Assembly: GCF_028368995.1 (NCBI RefSeq)
Contig: NZ_JAQNDL010000001.1
Location: forward strand, 2,568,001-2,632,000
From: Nannocystis bainbridge
Lineage (GTDB): Bacteria > Myxococcota_A > Polyangia > Nannocystales > Nannocystaceae
DNA length: 64,000 nucleotides
Reading direction: 5' to 3'
The notes beneath the pieces were generated by a model. That model did no database searches. It saw only the letters and a list, made by a program, of their open reading frames with translations, and was not told where the DNA came from. Below, one piece after another: positions 9,166 through 16,431 of this stretch (positions within the stretch are counted from its first letter, which is position 1; each line of letters begins with the position of its first letter). Position numbers and translations under genes: made by a program.

Positions 9166-9236
9166 ATGATCTGACCGACGAGCCAGCGACGAGCGACTCC
9201 GTCCTGGTCTCACGGGCCTGTCGCCTTGCCGGGCGC

Positions 9237-10166
9237 TCACTCGCACGGGTCTTCTTCACCGGCCGGCCCGCGCGGCGCGTGCAGCATCGACGACGGGATC
9301 GGCTTCGGCGGATCGTCGGCGTCGAAGCTGGCCAGCACCTGGACATGGGCGTCGCCGGAGAACTCGCTGTAGTCGACGCGCACATGATGGACCCCGGCCG
9401 CGAGCTGGGCCTCGCCGCCGCGCGACTGCGTCTTGCCGCGGGTGCGGTTGAGCACGATCAGGTCGCCGTCGACGTAGACCCGCGAGCCGTCGTCGGAGAT
9501 CGACTGGAAGATCGCCTTCGTCGGCGCGTCGAGGTGCAGGCAGCTGTCCCAGCGGACCGAGAACTGATCGGCCGGCACCTCGGCCATCGGCGCGTCGCGG
9601 CCCCAGTCGAAATCGACCGCGCGGTCGTAGCGGATCTGCCACTTCCCGCTGTGGTCGGCGCGGGCGTAGTAGGTCCCGCGCCACGGCTGCAGCGTCAGCG
9701 TCCACCACGGCCGCACCGCGATCAGCAGCACCACCGCCGCCGCCGCCGCGATCGCGGCCTTCCTGGTCCAGCCGGGCCGCCGCGCCCCCTCGCCGCGGGC
9801 CAGCGCGATCAGCCGCCCGAGCCGCCACGTGTGCGCCTCGACCTCCGCCCGCCCCAGCGGGAACTCGCGCGGCTCCCACGACGGCCGCGCCCGCTCGGCC
9901 TGCAGCGCCGGCAAAACCCGCCCCAGCTCCGTCACCGCTCGCGGACCGACGCCCGCCTGCAGCCGCGCCGGCAACCACCCGGGCAGATCGGCGATGTCCG
10001 CAGGAACATGTCCCTCGGGACAGACGCCGCGCGCCAGCGCCTCCCAGGCGCCGACGAGGTGGTGCGCCGCGCTGCGCGGCTCGCACGACGGGTCGACGGT
10101 CACCGCGCGCGCGGCCCGGTGGGCCGCCTCTGCCACGGTCAGAGCACGCTCGGTCTCGTTCATCAT
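9237..10166 (-). CDS. Single-pass membrane protein with extracytoplasmic PA14-like domain
   Basis: 309 residues. The first about 130 residues are predicted cytoplasmic; a transmembrane helix (KAAIAAAAAVVLLIAVRPWW) follows at about 133-152. The remainder resembles a PA14 beta-barrel: GTYYARADHSGKW, then FSVRWDSCLHLDAPTKAIF, then DDGSRVYVDGDLIV, the usual site of carbohydrate or ligand contact. Two adjacent ATG codons (10166 and 10163) are possible starts; the first overlaps the glycosyltransferase TGA (ATGA), so the genes are coupled. A 14-bp repeat is read in frame as RGVCPEGHVPADIA. A surface-glycan partner role for the upstream glycosyltransferase is a guess. Confidence 0.7.
   Translation of the reverse strand: MMNETERALTVAEAAHRAARAVTVDPSCEPRSAAHHLVGAWEALARGVCPEGHVPADIADLPGWLPARLQAGVGPRAVTELGRVLPALQAERARPSWEPREFPLGRAEVEAHTWRLGRLIALARGEGARRPGWTRKAAIAAAAAVVLLIAVRPWWTLTLQPWRGTYYARADHSGKWQIRYDRAVDFDWGRDAPMAEVPADQFSVRWDSCLHLDAPTKAIFQSISDDGSRVYVDGDLIVLNRTRGKTQSRGGEAQLAAGVHHVRVDYSEFSGDAHVQVLASFDADDPPKPIPSSMLHAPRGPAGEEDPCE
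9993..10024. repeat. 14-bp repeat inside the PA14 protein gene
   Basis: Marks GATG 9993, CATG 10007 and CAGA 10021 are 14 bases apart and code for CPEGHVPAD in the cytoplasmic region. Confidence 0.7.
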
Positions 10167-11911
10167 CCGCTCACCTCCTGATCCTTCTCGCTGGTCCTCG
10201 GCGCGGCCTGACGCGCGGGCAGTCGCCGGCGCGCCCCCTTCTCGGTGCGGTGCGAGATCGGCCGGTCGCGCAGGTCCTTCACCACATTGAGCGCCCCGCC
10301 CTCGCGCTCGACCGCGAACAGCTGCGGCGCGTCGGGGAAGCGCGTGTCACAGCGGTCGCGCAGGTAGCCGACGCTGAAGTCGGAGTACTCCCCGCCGGGC
10401 CGGGTCCTGAACGAGCGGAAGTTGGCCGGCACGTGCAGCCGCATCGCCTTGCCCGAGAGACAGCCCGTAAAGTAGTACACCGAGTCGAGGTACGTCGCGC
10501 GCTCGTGGTCCCACAGCCACCGCTGCAGCTTCACCATCGCCTCGGGGTTGGTGTTGCCGTAATAGTCGGTGTCGTAGTGACCGATCGCCCCGGCCACCCC
10601 GCCGATCAGGCGATTGAAGTAGACCACCTGATGCGGGTGCAGCCGGATCGACTGCGCCAGCAGATCGGCCAGCAGCGCGCCTGTCAGCGCCCACGCGACC
10701 GCCCGCGCCCAGGATCGACGCAGCTGCACGATCAGCGCCTCGGTCGTCACCGCCGCCAGCGCCACCATCGGCGGGACCACGAACAGGAAGTGGCGATAGC
10801 CGTCGTACAGCGGCGAGCCCTTGTACACCGCGTAGATCGGCGGCACGAAGATCGCCATCCCCACCACCAGCAGCGCCAGCGCCGGTCGCACGTGCTCGGG
10901 CCGTGCGCCGCGGCGCATCAGCGCCACCACACCCCACAGCGTACCGATCGCCAGCATCCCCAGCACCAGCTCCGGCGTCTGAAACCCGAAGTAATGCGGC
11001 AGGTACTCCCAGCCGATCTCGTAGTTCCACACGTAACCGTCGGCGAACGGCATCTTGCGCTGGTGCGCGTCGAAGCTGCTCATGCGCCGCAGCGCCACGA
11101 ACGGCCGCGTCAGCGGGTCCAGCTGCGCCCACGGCCAGCCGATCAGCATCACCGCCCACGCCCCCGCGGTCACGCCCACGCCGATCGCCGCGACGCGTCG
11201 CACGTGGGCCGCCAGCGCCGCCCAGCTGCGCCGCAGCCACGCCGTGTGCGCGGCGAACAGACCCAGCGCCAGCGCGAGGAAGCAGAACAGGATCAGCCCG
11301 GCGATCCGCACGCTGAGCGCCAGGCCGATCGCCACCGCCAGCTTGGCCAGCGTCGCCCGTGACGGCCGCGGCAGCTCGGCGATCGTCACCACCATATAAT
11401 AAAGGCTCCACGCGTAGGCGACCGCGAACGGGCTGTCCTTCGGGTTGTTGAACATGTGGCCCCACCACACCGGGTGGAGCGTCAACATCACCAGCGTCAG
11501 CAGGCCCACGCGCGGGCCCCCGAGCGCACGCCCGAGCTTCCACGCGCCCATCAGCCCGAGCACGCCGACGAGCCCGCCGAGCAGGTGGATCGCGGTGAAA
11601 CCCTCCATCGGCGCCGCGATCGCGCGGAACATCGCCCCCAGCAGGTCGTAGCCGCCGCCGTAGAGATAGTTGATGCGGTACGTCAGCGCGCCGGTGTCGT
11701 TGAAACCCGACGTGTACCACTGGGCGATCCGCGACCCGTACGCGAGGTGCCACGCCTCGTCCCACGTGACCCCGTACTGGCGGAACGTCGCCAGCACCGT
11801 GACCAGCGTGCCCGCGAGCCACACCCACGCGACGCGGTCGTACGCCCGCGCGGACGCGGCCGGGTTCGACGGTAACAGGCGCGACAGCAACGACGATGAT
11901 GCGTGGGACAA
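10163..11911 (-). CDS. GT-C fold (ArnT/PMT-like, family 39) glycosyltransferase
   Basis: About 582 residues with roughly ten to eleven transmembrane helices. The first periplasmic loop has GVTWDEAWHLAYG, the acidic motif typical of lipid-linked-sugar glycosyltransferases, and a later loop has YGYRHFL-like and YYGNTNPEAM segments. It probably transfers a sugar or sugar-like group from a polyprenyl phosphate donor to an envelope acceptor. The reading frame stays open to GTG 12088, but codons above 11911 lose the G/C third-position bias, so TTG 11911, preceded by GAGGT, is proposed; this is uncertain. The 3' end overlaps the PA14 gene. A CGAACAATTGTTCG palindrome lies about 60 bases above the proposed start. 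Confidence 0.8.
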   Translation of the reverse strand: MSHASSSLLSRLLPSNPAASARAYDRVAWVWLAGTLVTVLATFRQYGVTWDEAWHLAYGSRIAQWYTSGFNDTGALTYRINYLYGGGYDLLGAMFRAIAAPMEGFTAIHLLGGLVGVLGLMGAWKLGRALGGPRVGLLTLVMLTLHPVWWGHMFNNPKDSPFAVAYAWSLYYMVVTIAELPRPSRATLAKLAVAIGLALSVRIAGLILFCFLALALGLFAAHTAWLRRSWAALAAHVRRVAAIGVGVTAGAWAVMLIGWPWAQLDPLTRPFVALRRMSSFDAHQRKMPFADGYVWNYEIGWEYLPHYFGFQTPELVLGMLAIGTLWGVVALMRRGARPEHVRPALALLVVGMAIFVPPIYAVYKGSPLYDGYRHFLFVVPPMVALAAVTTEALIVQLRRSWARAVAWALTGALLADLLAQSIRLHPHQVVYFNRLIGGVAGAIGHYDTDYYGNTNPEAMVKLQRWLWDHERATYLDSVYYFTGCLSGKAMRLHVPANFRSFRTRPGGEYSDFSVGYLRDRCDTRFPDAPQLFAVEREGGALNVVKDLRDRPISHRTEKGARRRLPARQAAPRTSEKDQEVSG

Positions 11912-12352
11912 GCGGCCCGACCTCGAAAGCGCCCCCAGTGTGGCGAGCGCCGCGGCCGGTTCAAGCGATCGAACAATTGTTCGCGAGCTCGCGACCTCCG
12001 GGTCACGCGCGAGGCCGTCGGTCGCGACGGCGACGCAGCGCTGTGACAGGTCCCGCGCGCCCAGTGCTCCCGCGATCTTCCATCCCACCCCTCCGGCGCT
12101 CCCCCGCCCCCACGCATCACTCGCGCCCCCGGCGCGCGGAAAGCTTCCGCATCACCCGATCCTCCGCGCCCACCACCACCTGTCTCAAGAGACATCCTCA
12201 TCCACATCTCCGCCCCCGAAGCCCCGCCGCCTCGCACTCCCTGTCCTTCAGGACATCTCGCTGACCTGCGAGTCCTCCCGGCCTCACCCTGCTCTCTGCC
12301 CGCAAACGCCCCCTCGGACCCTCGCGCCGCGCGTGTTAGGCTCGCCGCCGCC
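11912..12352. other. Divergent intergenic region, 441 bp
   Basis: No gene is supported. It holds the palindrome at 11970-11983 and two degenerate 14-bp repeat loci: CCTG/CATC around 12180-12195 and 12240-12262. The C-rich stretch 12080-12140 has no coding bias on either strand. Promoters for both flanking genes must lie here but no consensus is visible. Confidence 0.6.
11970..11983. promoter_or_regulatory. Perfect palindrome resembling a GAAC-N4-GTTC (SOS-type) operator
   Basis: CGAACAATTGTTCG is a perfect 14-bp palindrome with an AT core, which is rare in this GC-rich window. It matches the GAAC-N4-GTTC shape of LexA boxes known from Gram-positive bacteria. Its position about 60 bases upstream of the proposed glycosyltransferase start would suit an operator. 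Confidence 0.4.
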
Positions 12353-13222
12353 GTGACCGCCCCGACCGAAGCGCCGCCGGCCCTCGCCTCGACCGCCTGG
12401 CTCGCCCCCGGCCCGCTCCCGGCCCGCCGCGGCCTCGCCTTGCTCGCCTGGGGCCTCGCGCAGCCGCTGATCGGCCTGCGCGTCGTCGTGCGCGAGCCGG
12501 CCCTGCTGCGCGCCGCCGCCAGGCCCGTGCTGCTGTTCGCCGGCTTCTGCGTGCTCGTCGCCTTCATCGCCGAGGACGACGCCGCCGGACGGCTCGAGGT
12601 CTTCCTCACCACCCTCGTCACCCTCGCCCCGGCTCCGGTCATCCTGTTCGGCAAGACCTACCGCCGCCTCGCCGCCGCCGCCCGCGTCCCGCTCGGCCTG
12701 TCCCCTAGGACAGCCGAGATGCCACGGCTGTGGACCGCCATCGGCGACGCCGCCCGCCAGGCCGTCCTGCTCGCCATCGGCCTCGTCCCCGTCTGGCTCG
12801 CCTTCGAGCTCGTGCAGGCGTTCTGGCCCGACGCCGCGGACGGCTTCGTGTGGATCGCCTGGGCCGTCGGCGGCTTCTGGGCCCTGCACTGGATCGTCGT
12901 CGAGGCGCTCGACAACGGCCACACCGTCGACCCCGCCGCCGCCAAGGAGACGGCGCTGGTGCCCGTCGACCCGTGGTTCGTGCGCCTGTGGCAGTTCCCG
13001 CTGCTGCGCCGCTGCTCCGGCCTGCTGCGCCGGCTCAGTCGGCCCTGGCGGCGCGAGCTCGAGCTCGTCGCCCGCTACCCCGAGCTCGCGCTCGGCCTCG
13101 GCCTCGGCGTCGCCGCCATGATCGCCGTGCCGTTCGTCGCCCTGGTTTTCCGTCCGGCCGCGGTCGTCGCCGCGGTCCACGTGCTCGGCCGCGTCGAGCA
13201 GGCCGCCGCCCCGCCGCAGTGA
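12353..13222 (+). CDS. Integral membrane protein, possibly EI24/CysZ-like
   Basis: 289 residues from GTG 12353. At least five hydrophobic segments are visible (about 65-80, 87-105, 135-158, 165-182 and 245-285). The pattern of short amphipathic stretches (LRVVVREPALLRAAARPVLL) followed by paired helices is reminiscent of the EI24/CysZ membrane family, but no diagnostic motif is certain. It is a single gene, divergent from the glycosyltransferase and convergent with a lipoprotein gene. One 14-bp repeat unit (CCTGTCCCCTAGGA then CAGC at 12697-12714) is coded as LSPRTAE. Function unknown. Confidence 0.65.
   Translation: MTAPTEAPPALASTAWLAPGPLPARRGLALLAWGLAQPLIGLRVVVREPALLRAAARPVLLFAGFCVLVAFIAEDDAAGRLEVFLTTLVTLAPAPVILFGKTYRRLAAAARVPLGLSPRTAEMPRLWTAIGDAARQAVLLAIGLVPVWLAFELVQAFWPDAADGFVWIAWAVGGFWALHWIVVEALDNGHTVDPAAAKETALVPVDPWFVRLWQFPLLRRCSGLLRRLSRPWRRELELVARYPELALGLGLGVAAMIAVPFVALVFRPAAVVAAVHVLGRVEQAAAPPQ
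12697..12714. repeat. Single 14-bp repeat unit within the membrane protein gene
   Basis: CCTG at 12697 and CAGC at 12711 flank TGTCC-CCTA-GGACA, a perfect 5-bp inverted repeat. Confidence 0.55.
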
Positions 13223-13228
13223 GGCGCT

Positions 13229-13283
13229 TGCGAGCATGTCCCCGGGGGCATGTCCCCGAGAACATGCCCCGAAGGTCATGCGC
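13229..13283. repeat. 14-bp phased array in a convergent junction
   Basis: CATG begins at 13235, 13249, 13263 and 13277, an exact 14-bp period, between the stops of the membrane protein gene and the convergent lipoprotein gene. Confidence 0.88.
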
Positions 13284-13289
13284 GCCGCG

Positions 13290-13751
13290 TCAATCGGCGT
13301 GCTCGACCATGAACTCGAACGCCGCCGTGCACGGGAACTTCACCTTCGCCACGGCCGCCACCAGCGAGCACTGCGAGCCGTTGCAGACCACCCGCGCGTC
13401 GCGTCGCCCGCTGCCGACGGTCTCCGACGTGAAGCTGCCGACCTCGGTCGTCGTCACGTCGAGGGTCACGTCGGTCATGCTGATCTTCGCCCGCAGCAGG
13501 TGCTCCGGGCAGTCGAACTCCTTGCCCGACAGCTCGCACGCGAACACCCCCGTGGTGTTGTCCGCGAGGATGGTGAACGTGCCGCCGTTCTCGTTGGTGA
13601 GCACGAAGTCGCCGGACAGCATGTCGGTGATCGACCCGCAGCTCTCGTCGATCGTCTCGCCGGGGAGGAAGTTCCACCGCCCGTCGCGCGGCTCGAACTC
13701 GTTCCCGCAGCCGACCAGCAGCGACACCCCCAGAAACCACGCGCGCTTCAT
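13290..13751 (-). CDS. Small lipoprotein of unknown function
   Basis: 153 residues. The signal peptide ends in a clear lipobox, LLVGC. The mature part has six further Cys (ESCGS, FACELS, FDCPEH, VVCNGSQCS, FPCTA), suggesting disulfides, and a beta-rich composition. It starts 20 bases after the stop of the exported methyltransferase gene, the last member of the HAD-methyltransferase-lipoprotein operon. No family is recognised. Confidence 0.75.
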   Translation of the reverse strand: MKRAWFLGVSLLVGCGNEFEPRDGRWNFLPGETIDESCGSITDMLSGDFVLTNENGGTFTILADNTTGVFACELSGKEFDCPEHLLRAKISMTDVTLDVTTTEVGSFTSETVGSGRRDARVVCNGSQCSLVAAVAKVKFPCTAAFEFMVEHAD

Positions 13752-13771
13752 GCCGCGCAGCCTAGCAGGCC

Positions 13772-14572
13772 TCAGCCCGGCTTGCGCATGAACACCAGGT
13801 ATTGGTACGGCAAAAGCTCGCGGTCGGTCCGCTCGTGGGTGAGCCCGAGCTTGGTCAGGTGCGCCGCCACCAGAGTGTCGTCGACCCGCATCGCCGCCGG
13901 CGGCCCCGGGGCGTCATCCGGCGCGTCTTTCTTGAAATCGACGACCACCAACAGCCCGCCGGGCTTCAGCGCCTCGCGGACCTTGCCGAAGAAGCGCGTC
14001 GGCTCGTCGATGTGATGATAGGTGTCGACCATCAGCGCCACGTCGAGGCCGGCAGGCAGCTTCGGATCGGCCACGTCGCCCTGGGCCGTGGTCACGTTGG
14101 CGAGCCCCTCCTTGGCCGCGCGCTCGCCGATCCATCGCACCATGCCGGGCTCGAGGTCGTTGGCGATCACACGCCCCTGGGGCACCGCCGCGGCCAGCCG
14201 CACCGTGAAGTAACCGGTGCCCGCGCCGAGGTCGGCCACCGTCATCGCCGGCGTCAACTGCAGCGCCGCGACCACCTCGTCCGGCTTCTGCCAGGCCGCG
14301 CGCTCGGGGCTGTCGAACTGGGCCGTCCACTCGGCCGGATCGGTGAAGCGATGGCCCTTGTGGTGCCCGCGCCCGCGGTGGTCGGAGTAGGCCTGCGCCT
14401 CCTCCTCGTGCTCCTGGGCGTGGAAGGCCCGCTCCTTGCTGGCCTCGTGGTCATGTCCCTCAGGACCTGCCTTCTCGGACATGTTCTTCGGGTCCTGTCC
14501 CGGGGACCCGGCGGGCGGCTTCCCGCACCCGACCAGGGCCCCGGCGATCGCGGCGATCACGGCGGTTCGCAT
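13772..14572 (-). CDS. SAM-dependent methyltransferase with lipoprotein signal
   Basis: 266 residues from ATG 14572. The first 18 residues form a signal peptide ending in a lipobox (ALVGC). A His/Glu-rich region follows, and then a class I methyltransferase fold: VADLGAGTGYFTVRLA (SAM loop), VIANDLEPGM, GDVADPKLP, VALMVDTYHHID, LKPGGLLVVVDF. It resembles exported predicted methyltransferases (COG4798 type). The reason for exporting a SAM enzyme is not understood. The 14-bp repeat array at 14452-14511 is read as KNMSEKAGPEGHDHE just after the lipobox. It follows the HAD gene by 14 bases. A similar architecture recurs at 61389-62186. Confidence 0.8.
   Translation of the reverse strand: MRTAVIAAIAGALVGCGKPPAGSPGQDPKNMSEKAGPEGHDHEASKERAFHAQEHEEEAQAYSDHRGRGHHKGHRFTDPAEWTAQFDSPERAAWQKPDEVVAALQLTPAMTVADLGAGTGYFTVRLAAAVPQGRVIANDLEPGMVRWIGERAAKEGLANVTTAQGDVADPKLPAGLDVALMVDTYHHIDEPTRFFGKVREALKPGGLLVVVDFKKDAPDDAPGPPAAMRVDDTLVAAHLTKLGLTHERTDRELLPYQYLVFMRKPG
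14452..14511. repeat. 14-bp phased array coding the linker of an exported methyltransferase
   Basis: Marks at 14452 (CATG), 14466 (CCTG), 14480 (CATG), 14494 (CCTG) and 14508 are all 14 bases apart. The array lies between the lipobox and the catalytic domain. Confidence 0.82.
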
Positions 14573-14586
14573 GCCCGACCATACCC

Positions 14587-15261
14587 TCAGCGCAGCAGCG
14601 CGGAAAGCCGGGCGCGCACCCCGGGCCACGGCGTCCACGCCGGGTCGGGCGGGTCGCCGCCGGCCAGGACGCCGAAGAAGCGCATGCCGCAGGTCTCGGC
14701 GAACTTCTGGTCGGCGAACGCCCGGTCGCCGACCATGACCATGCGCTCGCCCGCCAGCCCCATGCCCGCCAGGGTGCGCGCCGCCATCCGCGCCGCCGGC
14801 TTCATCGCCCCGTGCTCCTCGGTCACCAGCGAGAAGTGGAACAGCGACGGATCGATGCCGAGCGCGCGCAGACGGTCGTGAGCGCCGCGATAGTCGCTGA
14901 CGAGCCCGAGCCGCAGGCCGCCGGCGCGCAGCCGCAGCAGCAGCTCGGCCGCGCCGGGGTAGGCCCGCCCGGCCCGCTCGACGGCCCGCAGCACCTGCGG
15001 CTCGTAGCTGTCGGCGATCCACCGGCGCCAGACGTCCTGCTTGCCCGGGTCGCCCGCGAGCCGCTGCAACGTCTCGCGCGCCAGCGTCCCGGCGTCGTCG
15101 AAGTCGACCCCCGCGAGCCCTGTGCGCACCCGCGTGTACCGCCACAGCCGCGGCAGCGCCGGCAGCATGCGCGTCATCACGAACCGCTCGACCGGCCGCT
15201 TGTCGTAGAGCGTGCCGTCGAGGTCGAACACGACCCCGGCGATCGCACCGTCACTCGCCAT
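14587..15261 (-). CDS. HAD-superfamily hydrolase
   Basis: 224 residues. Motif I is VVFDLDGTLYD (nucleophile and acid Asp), motif II is LVSDYRG, motif III the Lys in HGAMKPAARMA, and motif IV MVGDRAFADQ. A helical C1 cap lies between motifs I and II (about residues 15-95). It is probably a phosphatase acting on a small phosphorylated metabolite in the cytoplasm. It is the first gene of a minus-strand operon with the exported methyltransferase and a lipoprotein. The substrate cannot be deduced. Confidence 0.88.
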   Translation of the reverse strand: MASDGAIAGVVFDLDGTLYDKRPVERFVMTRMLPALPRLWRYTRVRTGLAGVDFDDAGTLARETLQRLAGDPGKQDVWRRWIADSYEPQVLRAVERAGRAYPGAAELLLRLRAGGLRLGLVSDYRGAHDRLRALGIDPSLFHFSLVTEEHGAMKPAARMAARTLAGMGLAGERMVMVGDRAFADQKFAETCGMRFFGVLAGGDPPDPAWTPWPGVRARLSALLR

Positions 15262-15283
15262 GATGCCCCCTCGCCCGCCCGCT

Positions 15284-15315
15284 CATGCCCCCGAGGACCT
15301 GTCCTCCGGGACACC
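15284..15315. repeat. 14-bp repeat, first block between crtB and the HAD gene
   Basis: Marks CATG 15284, CCTG 15298 and CACC 15312. Confidence 0.7.
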
Positions 15316-15353
15316 CTCTCGAGGAGACCGCGGCCGCTCGTCGTTCGCCGCAA

Positions 15354-15427
15354 TCTGTCCCCGAGGACATGCTCTTACGCACCGGTCCTTTCGCGCAGGT
15401 CCCGAAGGACATGCCCTCTCGACCAGC
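15354..15427. repeat. 14-bp phased array, six marks, downstream of crtB
   Basis: Marks at 15354 (TCTG), 15368 (CATG), 15382 (CCGG), 15396 (CAGG), 15410 (CATG) and 15424 (CAGC) keep an exact 14-bp register although the mark itself varies. The array ends 11 bases before the crtB stop codon on the other side. Confidence 0.82.
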
Positions 15428-15438
15428 CGCGCCAGCCA

Positions 15439-16431
15439 TCAGAACACCTCGCGCACCAGCTGGAGCACGCGCCCGCCGCGGCTCGCGCGCGCCGGCGTGC
15501 GCGCGCCCGCGTCGGTGCCCGGCAGGTCGGCGATCAGGCGGTGCAGCCCCGGATCGTGGGCCTCGCCCTGCGGACGCAGCGCCCCGCGGACGAACGCCAG
15601 CAGCGCCGCGCCCGTCCACACGACCTTCTCGAGCGCCGGCACCACCGTGCGCCCGGCCAGCGCGTCGCCGCCGTGACGCCGCAGCCGCAGCCCGATCGCC
15701 CGGTACACCCGGCTGGCCACCACGATCGCCAGCCGCGTGCGCCACGGGATGAACCGCAGCCCCGCGTCGGCGCTGGCATAGTAGCGCTCGGCCAGCGCCA
15801 GCACGTCGAGCACCACCGAGGCCACCGCCTCGCGCCCGGCCGTCCCGTCCAGCAGCGCCGCCGGGCTGGTGCCGGCGAAATCGAGCCGCGTCTCCGGCAG
15901 GTACACCCGCCCGCGCCCGGCGTCCTCGGCGACGTCGCGGGCGATGTTGGTCAGCTGCATGGCGATCCCGAGGTCGAGCGCGAACGGCGTGGCCTGCGGA
16001 TCGCGGGCGCCGATCACCCCGCACATCATCAGCCCGACGGTCCCCGCGACCTGGTAGCAGTAGCGCAGCAGCGCCGCGTCGTCGGGCAGCGCCACCGGCC
16101 CGGCGTCGGCGCGCACGCCCGCGATCAGCTCGTGGGCCACGCGCAGCGGCACGCCCCAGCCGGCCAGCAGATCGCGGTAGCACGCGACGAGCGGCCGCGC
16201 CGGCGCGGCCCCCGAGAGCTCGGCCTCGATCGCCCCGACGTCCGCCAGCCCCTCGCCCGGCGCCTGCGCCTCGTCGACCACGTCGTCGACCAGCCGGCAG
16301 AACGCGTACACCACCGCCGCCTCGTCGAGCCGCTCCGCCGGCAGGAACCAGCCCGCCAGGTCGAACGTCCGCGCGTGCCGGGCCAGCGTCGCCCGGCTCT
16401 CGGCCACCACCCGCGCGCGGTCGTAGCTCAT
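15439..16431 (-). CDS. crtB: Phytoene synthase
   Basis: 330 residues from ATG 16431. It condenses two geranylgeranyl diphosphates to phytoene, the first step of carotenoid synthesis. The two Asp-rich motifs are visible as YAFCRLVDDVVDEAQ (about residue 42) and LTNIARDVAEDAGRGRVYLP (about residue 186). ATG overlaps the crtI TGA (ATGA), so translation is coupled to crtI. Together they would give a desaturated C40 carotenoid, the usual light-protective pigment of myxobacteria. No cyclase or regulator is in the window. Confidence 0.93.
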   Translation of the reverse strand: MSYDRARVVAESRATLARHARTFDLAGWFLPAERLDEAAVVYAFCRLVDDVVDEAQAPGEGLADVGAIEAELSGAAPARPLVACYRDLLAGWGVPLRVAHELIAGVRADAGPVALPDDAALLRYCYQVAGTVGLMMCGVIGARDPQATPFALDLGIAMQLTNIARDVAEDAGRGRVYLPETRLDFAGTSPAALLDGTAGREAVASVVLDVLALAERYYASADAGLRFIPWRTRLAIVVASRVYRAIGLRLRRHGGDALAGRTVVPALEKVVWTGAALLAFVRGALRPQGEAHDPGLHRLIADLPGTDAGARTPARASRGGRVLQLVREVF

